The notes under the pieces are model-generated. The model saw only the letters and a program-made list of their open reading frames with translations. It was not told the origin of the DNA and made no database searches. Below are positions 8,503 through 18,091 of a stretch of 34,144 bases of DNA, in pieces (within the stretch, counting starts at the first letter, position 1; each line of letters starts with the position of its first letter). The position numbers were made by a program, and so were the translations under genes. Source of the DNA: Planctomycetota bacterium (GTDB lineage: Bacteria; Planctomycetota; Phycisphaerae; WQYP01); contig JAJZJL010000044.1 of assembly GCA_021810145.1 (NCBI GenBank), forward strand, positions 1-34,144. Direction: 5' to 3'.

Positions 8503-9405
8503 ATGAAATCTACTTCGCCTGCTGGATCGACTCGTGCCGTCAGGTTATGCACATATAAAGATGGCGCAACGGGCTTCACGCTTGTTGAATTACTGGTGGT
8601 CATTTCAATCATTGCAATTTTGATTTCGCTTTTGTTGCCGGCGCTGGAGAATGCCAGGCAGGTTGCGTTGGCGATTGATTGCGGCAACAACGAGCGGCAA
8701 ATCGGATTGACGATGGCGGAGTATACAACCGCGTATGGATATTTTCCGCAGTTTACATGTCATTATGCCAACAGTTGGTCGCAAACGCTTGGGAAAGATG
8801 CCGGCCAGTGGGATGATACTCTGTTTCTGCATGGTAAAGATCCGGAAACAGTTGCTGGATGCTCTAATCCCGCTAAAGCTGCCGTATCGCCGATACCAAT
8901 TCTGAAGTGCCCGGCTCAGCCTCTTAACGGAGAATGGTCATCTGGTGCTTATCCCGAATTTCAGGAATCCTATGAACCCAATGGGTATATCAGCGAAGGC
9001 GGTGCGCCGGTGTTCAGTACAGTAGGAGAACGATACTATAGTAGCGGGTGGCATACGATCACGAATGCAAAGTGGTCGAACGCCAATATGCTGAACAATC
9101 CGAGCGGAAAAATCATGATCGCCGAGGTATGGCGAAAGTATAATTTGATTGGCCGCGGCGCAGTGCCATCCACGCCCAACCTGCTGTATACACCGTTTCA
9201 CCCAGCCAACGTGCCATTTCAAAATAGCCCGGTGCCCACTGAGGTAGTGGCACCATCCACCCAGCATGGCAACTACCTGTTTTTTGATGGTCACGTGGAA
9301 TATCTCGCGGTCGGTACGGCGATGTCCAGTATCAAGGAGGGATCGCAATACTATTACCCATATTGGGAGGCAAATGATGCTCACTACGACATCATTTGGC
9401 CGTGA
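8503..9405 (+). CDS. Type II secretion/type IV pilin-like pseudopilin
   Basis: A 300-residue prepilin-like protein. A 24-residue leader ends in Gly and is followed by the class III N-methylation motif, [20 protein letters not shown] from F25 with Glu at +5, then a long hydrophobic helix. The C-terminal part holds the [14 protein letters not shown] signature (from about residue 255) of the planctomycetal H...DG pseudopilin family, which is widespread in that phylum and mostly of unknown role. It should be processed by a prepilin peptidase and sit in the inner membrane with its globular domain in the periplasm. GGAG at 8492-8495 gives a good ribosome binding site. It is 125 bases before the PEP-CTERM gene, probably in the same transcript. 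Confidence 0.88.
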   Translation: MKSTSPAGSTRAVRLCTYKDGATGFTLVELLVVISIIAILISLLLPALENARQVALAIDCGNNERQIGLTMAEYTTAYGYFPQFTCHYANSWSQTLGKDAGQWDDTLFLHGKDPETVAGCSNPAKAAVSPIPILKCPAQPLNGEWSSGAYPEFQESYEPNGYISEGGAPVFSTVGERYYSSGWHTITNAKWSNANMLNNPSGKIMIAEVWRKYNLIGRGAVPSTPNLLYTPFHPANVPFQNSPVPTEVVAPSTQHGNYLFFDGHVEYLAVGTAMSSIKEGSQYYYPYWEANDAHYDIIWP

Positions 9406-9530
9406 TATAGAGTGCTTGTAAAGTCCGATGGGGGCGACGTTGGATTGAGTGACCATAAAAAATGAAACTTTCGAATCGGGCGTGTGTCTGATTGAGTATT
9501 TTCTGGTTTCCTTTTATAGGAGAAAGAGTC

Positions 9531-10805
9531 ATGATGATTTCAAAAGAGCAGTTCTCTTCAGTTGATGGTGTCTTGAAGAAGCTTGCGATGCGAGGGCGCA
9601 TTGCGCGAAGATTGACCGTGATGGCGGCGGCTGTGACTATAGGAGCCATCATGACCGCGGGACCAACTGACGCATCCACGAGTACCTTTTGGTCGGGTAC
9701 GGCATCAAATGATTTCAGTGATTCCGCTAATTGGACCTTCGGGGTGCCGTCGGAAAGTAACGGATATATAGGACGTATCAATACGGTTGCACCCAATGCC
9801 GCGGATGTACTTTCCAATGAAACCGTCAGTGTTTACACGCTTGCACTGGGTACTAATGCGGCAAGCGGAAGTCTGACGATAGATGGTACGTTAAATATTG
9901 CGCAACCAACGACTTCTAATAATTCTAATGCATTAAGCATTGGGGCCAATCCGTACACGGGCAGTGGTGCGGAAAACTATAAGAGCCTGACACTTGATTC
10001 CGGGGGATACCTGAATCTTGACTCCCATAGTGAAATGCGGCTGGGTAATGGTGGAATGGCCGAATTTAATCAAATTGGTGGACAAGCAACATTCGGGAAT
10101 AACGTTGAAATGGGAGTCACCGCAACTACAAACCCAAGCGTCGCCAAATACAATATGGAAAATGGTTACGCAACTTTCGATAGCAAGCTGGGCATTGCCA
10201 AGGGTAATGATGCTTTGTTCAATCAATCCGGTGGTACCGTAGATGTTAAAGGCGCTATTGTGCTTGGTGAGGGTAATACATCGGGAATTTATGGAAAGGG
10301 TACATATCAAATATCTGGTGGTACACTTAATGCAGAAGATGGTATAGTGACCGGGAGCACGAACGTCGGCGAATTTGCTGTAGACGGCTCTACTGCTTCG
10401 GCGATTTCCACCAAAGAGCTTGTCCTTTCAGCAATAGGCTCCGTACTGAAATTTGGTTTGGATGCAAATGGTTCGACACTGATCAACGACGGTGGTAATT
10501 TGACACTGGATTCTGGAACCATTTTGGATATTAATTCGCTTGCTGGCTTCACTGGTTCTGGCAATGTTGCAGGAGATCCGGGTTGGTATCGGTTGGCTTC
10601 TGTGGCTGGAACACTCACGGATTCGGGTATCACGTTACGCAGCGACACCGGCCTGAATTACGCCTTGGTAAATGATCCCGGCTATCTGACTGTTCAGGTA
10701 ACTGCGGTTCCGGACCCAGGCAGCTTAAGCCTGCTGGGAGGGGGAGTGATGTGCTTGTTGGGATTGGCTCTGCTCAGAGGGAGCAAACACAATCCGAGCC
10801 GATAG
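9531..10805 (+). CDS. PEP-CTERM-like surface protein with beta-strand repeats
   Basis: A 424-residue exported protein. ATG 9531 follows AGGAGA (9518-9523); an in-frame TTG at 9492 is less likely. The N-terminus has a basic stretch and hydrophobic segment up to about residue 38. The middle is Gly/Ser/Thr/Asn-rich with repeated strands such as FNQIGGQATFG, FNQSGGTVDV and YQISGGTLNAEDG, typical of autotransporter-like beta-helix repeats. The C-terminus (about 393-424) is a PEP-CTERM-type sorting signal: VPDPGSLSLLGGG, a hydrophobic helix and an Arg/Lys tail, with PDP in place of PEP. Such proteins are handled by exosortase and placed at the cell surface or in matrix. No exosortase gene is in this window. 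It may bind or display polysaccharide. Confidence 0.82.
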   Translation: MMISKEQFSSVDGVLKKLAMRGRIARRLTVMAAAVTIGAIMTAGPTDASTSTFWSGTASNDFSDSANWTFGVPSESNGYIGRINTVAPNAADVLSNETVSVYTLALGTNAASGSLTIDGTLNIAQPTTSNNSNALSIGANPYTGSGAENYKSLTLDSGGYLNLDSHSEMRLGNGGMAEFNQIGGQATFGNNVEMGVTATTNPSVAKYNMENGYATFDSKLGIAKGNDALFNQSGGTVDVKGAIVLGEGNTSGIYGKGTYQISGGTLNAEDGIVTGSTNVGEFAVDGSTASAISTKELVLSAIGSVLKFGLDANGSTLINDGGNLTLDSGTILDINSLAGFTGSGNVAGDPGWYRLASVAGTLTDSGITLRSDTGLNYALVNDPGYLTVQVTAVPDPGSLSLLGGGVMCLLGLALLRGSKHNPSR

Positions 10806-10915
10806 TCTGGAGCAAGCGGTGGTTCTCTATCTTCATGAACCTTCGCGATTTAACTGTTCCGGCTGTAAATCCGGTGGTTTGTATGGCGGTATGCAGTCGG
10901 TGTAATCACAAGGAT

Positions 10916-10954
10916 AAGGCGGCGCGGCATACAACAATGCTCGCCTTTCTATTT
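10916..10954 (+). terminator. Possible intrinsic terminator after the PEP-CTERM gene
   Basis: AAGGCG (10916-10921) can pair with CGCCTT (10942-10947), with GCAT/ATGC (10927-10930 and 10937-10940) pairing inside, followed by TCTATTT. The stem has an internal asymmetry and the T run is broken, so strength is uncertain. Confidence 0.35.
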
Positions 10955-11029
10955 GTGATTCATTGTGCTGGTAATGGTGTCGCACCAGTGCCATAACGCT
11001 ATGACGACTGTAAAAAGGAGCTACATGCC

Positions 11030-14000
11030 TTGCTGGATCTTAAGAGGGCTTATACATACGTTGTTTTTATTGTTATTGGTTTAAGTTATGCATTGGTGCC
11101 ATGTGTAAACGCGATGTCGCCTCTTGTGCATCGTTTTCCCTCTCATGGACCACTTGAATTGGGTTATCGGGATTATATTAATCTACCGGAATATACTTGG
11201 CCGCGCACGCTAGTTGATTGGTGGATTGATTTTCGTGCTGTTCGTGCAACATCGCAAACCCTTCAAGTAATTAATAAGGAAACCGGCAAGCCGGTTGACT
11301 TCCAACTTTCAAATGTCGTACGTTCACACGGTGTGCTCCAGTTCGCCAAGCTGTGGCTCTTTACATCCTTAAAATCGGGCGGTCAATTCCAATATGAGGT
11401 TAAAATCGGGTCACGGCACGGTGCAGTCCCTGACCTGCCAGTGCGAACCGCAGGCCATAGTATCGATGTGATGGCGGGGCGGCTAATCCTTCGTATTCCG
11501 TCGAGTCAGGCATTTGCATCAGGCCTATCAGAACAGAATATTCCCGGACCAATCGAAGCCATTTGTCTGCACAATTCCCTGCGGAACCAATGGTTTGGTC
11601 GTGGGGAGTTGATTTCGCCAACTGACCGGGTGTTATCGATTCACACGACAGCCGTCAGCCGAGGTCCGTTGTTTCAGCAATGGCGTGTGGACTATCGCTT
11701 TGCAAATGGGGGGCAGTACGTCGTTCAAGTACGGGCGCCACTCAACTATCCATTTATCGAACTTCGCGAGAACATGGAAAATATTCCATTAAACAAACAC
11801 GTAAAATTTATCATTCCATGGACACATCTTAAAGTAAACATGCGCGAGGGGGCAAATGGTTCATACGTTCCGCTGCGGATTGATAAGCCTATCATCACGC
11901 CGGGCACCGTAGAAGATCCGCGGTGGGATCCGGGGTTTATTGAGAATCCGACCAAGAAAATGTATTACCAATTGGCTCCATTTTCCGGAAATGCAATACG
12001 TGAAGCAGTGCCAGCCATTGACTTCTGGAATCAGGCCGCTGGCGGTCTGGATATTGGATTGTTTGCATTGCACGCTCGGCGGTGGAATGACCATCAGTAT
12101 ATGCTATGGCAACCGTCCACACGATTGCGCGTTCGCTTTCGTTATCGTGATCAAACACTGAGTTATATATTTCCAGTGGTCAGTGGTTTCCGCGATACGG
12201 CGATCAACCTGGGGCACTGGCAAACAGACATGAGTCAATTGAGCGATATGGCCCGGTCTGCGGGCAATTTCCCATTGCGTGGTTCCAATGCGGCCGTTTT
12301 GCCGGAGTTAACCAAGATACCGTATAGCCAATATCTATACGGTATTTATGGGGAATTATCGCTTAACAATGTGAAAAATTGGGTGCTGGATTATCCGAAA
12401 TCATTGAAAGAGCCAGATGATGTGCTGCACAATACCGGAGGCTACAAATCGGTATCGCAATTCGTCCATGCTGTACGTACTTGTGCCACGCTAACACATT
12501 ACCCGTTCGGACCAGACATCGCGGTCCTGAACATAAGTCATCGCGTGGTCTACGACAAACTGATTCCAGGCTACCTGCATTATCAAAATCTGCTTACAAC
12601 CAAACAACGGCAGGAAGTTGATGCGTTATTTCTCCTATGTGCGTACATGAATTCCGGTGATGAAATGGCACCCACACGCTGTTGTCTGTCAGGTCCACCC
12701 AACATGTCCGCAGATGGCTTTTCCATGCTGGCCGACATGGCGATGCTGTTTCCAGAGCATCCGATGGCAGGCACATGGCTTGAGCAATTTCATAAAGCCA
12801 TGCAACTAATGGATCTGTTTTATACACGCCCGACGGTCCAGGCGTATCAGTCGCATGGCGGACGATGGGCCGAAAGTATTGCTGTATACAACTGGGCCTT
12901 TATGCGTCCAACAGAGATCGGCAATCTATGCGGCACCATGACTGACGGCGTTAATTGTATTGCCGATCCATGGAGCGCCATGAAAGGGTGGTGGCTGGTC
13001 AACGATGTTACTGCTCCGATTTATAATCCAAATCCAGGATGGCGGGAACCATTTTCCCGTCAACCGCCAATGGACAAAAAATTCGCACCACCTTCGGTAG
13101 CCGCATCAGGATGGCGGCCGGGCATGCCGCTTTCATACAAGTACGGATTTACCAGGCAATACCCGGCGTGGGGTGCCCATGCGACATCAGGCACTGCCCT
13201 TCTTATTCCACCATATGTCTGGTTGTTCGGCAATCAACTGCATCATTATGCCCCGATGGTTGCGGAACATCTGATGTGGCTGGCACGCCATGCATATAAC
13301 GAAAAGACTTGGTATGACCGAGGGGAAGTCAATGACGCATGGATGCGGGCGGCAATTCAGCGTTACGCCTTTAACGATGGCACGCGGCCAGAGTTGAAAA
13401 GCTGCAAAATCACTGGTCAGGGATATGTGCTGCGAGCCGGAGTGGGAGGTCCTCATGAGGTTTCACTTTTCCTGGACCAGGTGGATCGCGGACCGAATTA
13501 CCGCTGGGGAGATAATGCGGTGGATTCGTCGGGTTCCATATGGTTGCAAGCTGGCGGGAGAATATTTACCGGCGATGATCGTGAAAGTACTGGAGACCAT
13601 AGCCTTGATGATACAGACGGATTTTCAACTTTCGGCGTATGGAAGCGTGGAAAATATCGGGCTATCGGTATGAATGTTCTGAATCGCCCCTTGGATAATC
13701 TGGGGTTTGCACAATTTGCCGCCTTAGATTCTCGTAAGGGACCGCATTCTTATGTGTGGCCGCAATACGTCAGCCGTTCGGTCATGCTGGTGGGTACTGA
13801 TTATGCGGTGATATATGATCGCATGGGAACTCCGGGAACAGGAAAAGCGCCCCAGGGAACGTATCGCTTTACTTGGTTCAATGCCCGGGATTTGCCATTT
13901 CCCGATCTGATATTTCTGCAACCAATGGTGGAACGTACGGATCATTGGAGCGAAGTGACTACTCCGATTGCTCGTGGCGTGTGGCGCGATCAGGACCGCG

Positions 14001-15331
14001 GGCCGGACAGTCTTGTACTGGTACCATTACGGCGGCAGGGGGTGAATATGGTGGGAATGTCGCATCAGACACTGCCTTTTCTGAGAAATCTGCACTTGCA
14101 ACAGTACCGATGGCAGCGCGGCGGCAAACTGGGCCATGGGGTATACCGTGTGCAGACGCCGCACAGTCTCGATACGTTCTTCCGCGCTTCGGCACCGATT
14201 ATTTTTAATCATGATGGTTTGGCGTTTGTCGGGCGGGCCGGTGTGATTCGACGGCGAACGAATAACGACACGCAATTGGCACTATTTAAAGGGTCAGTAA
14301 TCGCGGCCGATGGCTTACAGATAAAGCTTGCGCCCGCATCGGGGGTGGCTGTTGGCCTGACCATTACACCTGATTTTGATTGCCGCGGAATTTATGTTGC
14401 GTCTCAAGGTGCCGCTGAGGTGGAATTCACTCTGCCCGGAAATATCAAACCTGCTGATGAGCACATTTATATTGATGGCGCGGTGATTGCATCGCGGATT
14501 TCCGGACATACCGTCACTGTGACACTGCCGGCGGGAAGGCATCATATTGAAATAAGTGCTGGGCATGCTATTCCCATGGCACCGCACATTCTCAAGACGG
14601 TCAATATCAGCGGCGGTGCCAAGGTGTTTATTACACCGGTGGCTTCCGCGGCATCTTATGAACTCTCGATTGCGCTGGACGGCTCGCATGATTGGCATAT
14701 TGCAAAGAAATCGGCAGCACCATCCTTTGTTCTCTCGGGCTTAACCAACGGAAAAAAATATCATTTGAAGGTCGATGCACAAAATGCCGCTGGCAAGGCA
14801 GGCCCATCATCGCCGCAATATCCGCTTTATGTAAGCGGCAGGCCGCTTCCTCCGCCCGATGGTCTGATGATCTGGCGTGTTCAACCGCATCAGGTTGACT
14901 TGAGTTGGGGAAAAGTGCTGGGTGTTGGACAGTACCGGCTATATCGGCGGAGGCTGGGTAATAAAACATTCCGATTGGTGTATTCCGGCCCGAACAACTG
15001 GTATGCCGATGCGGTAGCCACAGAACTCCCGCCTGTCGCCCAACTTCCTGGTGTGCAGGATAATCCGTTGTATAAAAAGACTGCAACTGTCGTTTATCAA
15101 TATGCGGTTGCATGTATGAATGGAAATGGCGAGGGACCAATGAGCAATATGGTCAGCACCAATCCCATTGGCTGGCAGGTCTGGTGGCCGGATGTTCCAC
15201 TGCAATATCGCCGATTTACAGCTTACTGGATGCCACCATATCGTCCCATATGGGAGTTACCACCGGCTTATTATCCGGGCCAGCTTAATCCGGAACCTGA
15301 TTTTTCAGAAAGTGGAAATGGTTTGCATTAA
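11030..15331 (+). CDS. Large exported lyase-like protein with two FN3-like domains
   Basis: A 1433-residue exported protein, largest in the window. TTG 11030 is chosen because it follows AAAGGAG by nine bases and gives a normal signal peptide ending VPCVNA near residue 28. ATG 11025 fits the ribosome binding site too but runs into a stop after 19 codons. Residues 30-400 look beta-rich; about 400-800 are helical and aromatic-rich with GGRWAESIAVYNWA (about 609-622), like the (alpha/alpha) toroid of polysaccharide lyases; about 800-1170 are beta-sandwich-like. Two fibronectin-III-like domains follow, about 1182-1268 (with LTNGKKYHLKVDAQNAAG) and 1273-1378, and a Pro/Tyr/Trp-rich tail. Overall build suggests a carbohydrate-active enzyme, but I cannot name a family or catalytic residues. 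It lies between surface-protein and transporter genes. Confidence 0.6.
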   Translation: MLDLKRAYTYVVFIVIGLSYALVPCVNAMSPLVHRFPSHGPLELGYRDYINLPEYTWPRTLVDWWIDFRAVRATSQTLQVINKETGKPVDFQLSNVVRSHGVLQFAKLWLFTSLKSGGQFQYEVKIGSRHGAVPDLPVRTAGHSIDVMAGRLILRIPSSQAFASGLSEQNIPGPIEAICLHNSLRNQWFGRGELISPTDRVLSIHTTAVSRGPLFQQWRVDYRFANGGQYVVQVRAPLNYPFIELRENMENIPLNKHVKFIIPWTHLKVNMREGANGSYVPLRIDKPIITPGTVEDPRWDPGFIENPTKKMYYQLAPFSGNAIREAVPAIDFWNQAAGGLDIGLFALHARRWNDHQYMLWQPSTRLRVRFRYRDQTLSYIFPVVSGFRDTAINLGHWQTDMSQLSDMARSAGNFPLRGSNAAVLPELTKIPYSQYLYGIYGELSLNNVKNWVLDYPKSLKEPDDVLHNTGGYKSVSQFVHAVRTCATLTHYPFGPDIAVLNISHRVVYDKLIPGYLHYQNLLTTKQRQEVDALFLLCAYMNSGDEMAPTRCCLSGPPNMSADGFSMLADMAMLFPEHPMAGTWLEQFHKAMQLMDLFYTRPTVQAYQSHGGRWAESIAVYNWAFMRPTEIGNLCGTMTDGVNCIADPWSAMKGWWLVNDVTAPIYNPNPGWREPFSRQPPMDKKFAPPSVAASGWRPGMPLSYKYGFTRQYPAWGAHATSGTALLIPPYVWLFGNQLHHYAPMVAEHLMWLARHAYNEKTWYDRGEVNDAWMRAAIQRYAFNDGTRPELKSCKITGQGYVLRAGVGGPHEVSLFLDQVDRGPNYRWGDNAVDSSGSIWLQAGGRIFTGDDRESTGDHSLDDTDGFSTFGVWKRGKYRAIGMNVLNRPLDNLGFAQFAALDSRKGPHSYVWPQYVSRSVMLVGTDYAVIYDRMGTPGTGKAPQGTYRFTWFNARDLPFPDLIFLQPMVERTDHWSEVTTPIARGVWRDQDRGPDSLVLVPLRRQGVNMVGMSHQTLPFLRNLHLQQYRWQRGGKLGHGVYRVQTPHSLDTFFRASAPIIFNHDGLAFVGRAGVIRRRTNNDTQLALFKGSVIAADGLQIKLAPASGVAVGLTITPDFDCRGIYVASQGAAEVEFTLPGNIKPADEHIYIDGAVIASRISGHTVTVTLPAGRHHIEISAGHAIPMAPHILKTVNISGGAKVFITPVASAASYELSIALDGSHDWHIAKKSAAPSFVLSGLTNGKKYHLKVDAQNAAGKAGPSSPQYPLYVSGRPLPPPDGLMIWRVQPHQVDLSWGKVLGVGQYRLYRRRLGNKTFRLVYSGPNNWYADAVATELPPVAQLPGVQDNPLYKKTATVVYQYAVACMNGNGEGPMSNMVSTNPIGWQVWWPDVPLQYRRFTAYWMPPYRPIWELPPAYYPGQLNPEPDFSESGNGLH

Positions 15332-15332
15332 T

Positions 15333-15356
15333 ATGCTGTCATCTGGATGGCAGTAT
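15333..15356 (+). terminator. Stem-loop after the large lyase-like gene
   Basis: CTGTCATC and GATGGCAG form a near-perfect stem with a 2-base centre just after the stop codon at 15331. No T run follows, so it may stabilise the transcript 3' end or act as a weak terminator rather than an intrinsic one. Confidence 0.25.
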
Positions 15357-15499
15357 GTATAAAGGTTATGCGTGTAATATAACAATTGCGGCCATTCCCG
15401 GCGTGCCAGGATCGGCTGTCTCGGTTGCTTTAATGTTCGGTGGGGTCCGAAACATAGAGCATATAAGGCTGCTGAGAGAAACACTTAGAGAGGTTTACG

Positions 15500-18091
15500 T
15501 TGCGGCGATGCGATAATCCATTCTTGCCCGATCACCTGTTGAACACGTTGGTTATACCGTTGCTATTTTTTGCATTGATTGTATTGCCGTCGCAAAAAGC
15601 GGTTGGTTATGCACTTACACCGATTGCGGCGCAACATATTGCTAATTTGCCCGAGGCGGCCAGTTCGGCGGGAATTGGTTTCAGTAATGGAGCTTTATTG
15701 CTGGCCGGAGGTTGGAATTCTACTGCCAGCCAGCCTCTTGACCAAGTCCGGATATTACCCGATGTTTTTACGAATCCTTCCAATGCAGCATGGATACATA
15801 TAAAAGAGCATGCTTTGGCCCAGTGGCCCACTACCGCGCAAGACGGCGAAAATCTCATTTGTATCGGCGGATGGCGTGATGGCTTGGCCATGACGACAGT
15901 GGTGCGGTGGACCTGGAAATCAGGCAAGCTGAAATTGAAATATCTTCCATCGTTACCAGCGCCACGGTTATTTGCCGGTGCAGCCGTGCTTAACCATACA
16001 CTGTATCTTGTGGGCGGGCTGACTGGAAAGTTTGCCCGGCGTGCAGCACGCCAATTATGGTCTTTATCTCTGGAGCATCCGGAAACCGGATGGAAATGCG
16101 ATGGCAACTGTCCTGCGTTGCCGCGGCTGTTTCCAGCCGTTGCAGCACAAAATGGCGCTTTGATCGTCGTAGGCGGCCAGGCCGGTCATCCGTACAAACG
16201 ATGTACAAAAGCCTGGCTATTTCGTCCAAAGCCTGTGGATGGAACGGTGGCACATGGCTGGCAATTGATGGCTGCGCCGCCTTTCAAACTCGCCGGTCCG
16301 GGCATGATGCCGCTGGGGGAATCGCATCTGCTGGTCTTTGGCGGTGTTGCGTCAACGATAAAACCACGTTTATTAAACGGTTTATTGCCGAAAAAGCCGG
16401 AGGAATCGCTCAATAAAAAACTATGGACCTATGACACCGTGGTAAACGCCTGGGTTGCAATTGGCACCTCCAGACCGCTTGGTATCGAACCTGTCGCAGC
16501 GTCCGACAACCAGACGTGGTTAATGGTTGCGCGCCGCGTAACGACTCATTCGGGGAATCTGTGGGCGCTGCAATGGAAGCCGAAAGTACGGACATTGAAT
16601 TGGCTGGATTATCTTTTTTTAGGGCTGAATTTTCTGGGCATGGCACTGCTGGGCGCTTATTTAAGCAGACGGCAAAAAAGCACCGGTGAATATGCATTGG
16701 GGGGAAATAAAATCCGCTGGTGGATGGCCGGTATCAGTCTGTTTGCCACTCAAACCAGCGCTATCAGCATCATGGCGATTCCAGCAATGACATACAACTC
16801 CGGCATTATATGGCTTATGCAGGCGATTATAGCTTTCCCGGTCGTTCTGGCTTTAAGCTGGATTATTCCGCCATTGTTGCGCCGGCTTAAACTCACCAGC
16901 GTCTATGGCTATTTGGAACAGCGATATCATCCCGGCATACGCGTGCTGGCCAGTATTCAGTCCGTCATATTTCTAACTACAGCCCGAATGACCATTATTA
17001 TGCTTTTGCCATCCTTGGCACTGGCTGCGGTTACGGGATGGCATGTTGTGTCATGTGTGCTGATCATCGGCGTTGTCGCAACGATTTACACGGGGCTCGG
17101 CGGGATTGACGCAGTGGTCTGGAATGATGTCGTTCAGGTAATTTTGGTCATTGGCGGACCGATTCTGATATTGATTCTGTCCATTGGCGAACTGCGGGGC
17201 GGGTTGGGGCAATTTGTGCATATAGCCATGCATTATGACAAATTCAGACCGGCAATCTGGAGTTGGAACTGGTCGATGCCGGTGTTCTGGCTGTTTGTCT
17301 TTACCGCTTTGATGCAGTTTTTTGTCACCTCGGCCGATCAATCGCAGGTGCAGCGAATCTTGTGCACACCCGATGCGAAAGCGGCACGCAGTGCCAGTAT
17401 TATCGCCGCCGTCATCGGTTTTCTCGGGGCGCTCATTTTTTTCTTCATGGGGATCACCTTATTCGCCTATTTTCACTGCTATCCGCAAAAACTCGATCCC
17501 ACGATGCGAACGGATGAAGTAGTCCCATTATTTATCGTACAGACATTGCCGATGGGCGTTCGCGGATTGTTGATAGCCGGAATTTTTTCCGCAGCGATGT
17601 CGGCGATTTCAGGTGCTATGAGTAGTGTGGGAACTTTGGTGGCGGAGGATTTTTTTCCTCGGCTGTTTCCGCATGCATCGGATCGGGCTCGCTTGCGGAT
17701 TATGCGCATATCCACATATCTATCTGGGATAATCGCCATATTGATTACCGTTATATTTGCGATGTCGAAAATCCCGATGATTTTTACTTTCTGGAGCAAA
17801 CTTTACGCGCTGATAGGGGGAGGTTTTGCGGGAATATTTTTCCTTGGTATGTTTACGCGTCGCGCAAATTCAGTGGGCGTTCTGATTGGTGCATTGGCCA
17901 GTATTGCTGTCACGGCATATCTGATGTTCTGTACCGATGCGCACTGGCTGTTGTATATGCCGGCATCGATTTTAATATGTATTACTGTGGGATATATCAC
18001 AAGTATATTTCTACCGGAATCGAAAAGGGATCTGACCGGACTGACAGTGTTCGTTTCGCCAAAGCCCGATATTGAAATCTTGGCGCAGTAA
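15500..18091 (+). CDS. Kelch domain fused to a sodium/solute symporter
   Basis: An 863-residue fusion. TTG 15500 follows AGAGAGG (15487-15493) by six bases and gives a signal-like hydrophobic segment (about 14-38). Residues 40-360 are a Kelch beta-propeller with repeated Gly-Gly strands: LLLAGGW, LICIGGW, LYLVGGL, LIVVGGQ, LLVFGGV. Residues about 365-860 are a sodium:solute symporter (SSS) with multiple membrane helices, YTGLGGIDAVVWNDVVQ (about 530-546) and SAAMSAISGAMSSVGTL (about 697-713), the latter bearing the Ser residues of the sodium site. The propeller should face the periplasm. Kelch proteins of the NanM/cyclically permuted mutarotase type are known partners of SSS sugar transporters, so a mutarotase-plus-uptake role for sialic acid or another acidic sugar is plausible but unproven. 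Confidence 0.85.
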   Translation: MRRCDNPFLPDHLLNTLVIPLLFFALIVLPSQKAVGYALTPIAAQHIANLPEAASSAGIGFSNGALLLAGGWNSTASQPLDQVRILPDVFTNPSNAAWIHIKEHALAQWPTTAQDGENLICIGGWRDGLAMTTVVRWTWKSGKLKLKYLPSLPAPRLFAGAAVLNHTLYLVGGLTGKFARRAARQLWSLSLEHPETGWKCDGNCPALPRLFPAVAAQNGALIVVGGQAGHPYKRCTKAWLFRPKPVDGTVAHGWQLMAAPPFKLAGPGMMPLGESHLLVFGGVASTIKPRLLNGLLPKKPEESLNKKLWTYDTVVNAWVAIGTSRPLGIEPVAASDNQTWLMVARRVTTHSGNLWALQWKPKVRTLNWLDYLFLGLNFLGMALLGAYLSRRQKSTGEYALGGNKIRWWMAGISLFATQTSAISIMAIPAMTYNSGIIWLMQAIIAFPVVLALSWIIPPLLRRLKLTSVYGYLEQRYHPGIRVLASIQSVIFLTTARMTIIMLLPSLALAAVTGWHVVSCVLIIGVVATIYTGLGGIDAVVWNDVVQVILVIGGPILILILSIGELRGGLGQFVHIAMHYDKFRPAIWSWNWSMPVFWLFVFTALMQFFVTSADQSQVQRILCTPDAKAARSASIIAAVIGFLGALIFFFMGITLFAYFHCYPQKLDPTMRTDEVVPLFIVQTLPMGVRGLLIAGIFSAAMSAISGAMSSVGTLVAEDFFPRLFPHASDRARLRIMRISTYLSGIIAILITVIFAMSKIPMIFTFWSKLYALIGGGFAGIFFLGMFTRRANSVGVLIGALASIAVTAYLMFCTDAHWLLYMPASILICITVGYITSIFLPESKRDLTGLTVFVSPKPDIEILAQ

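Noticed and set aside
11025-11081. Short hydrophobic frame from ATG 11025 as a separate gene
   Set aside because: Ends after 19 codons and overlaps the better supported signal peptide of the long gene; kept only as an observation.
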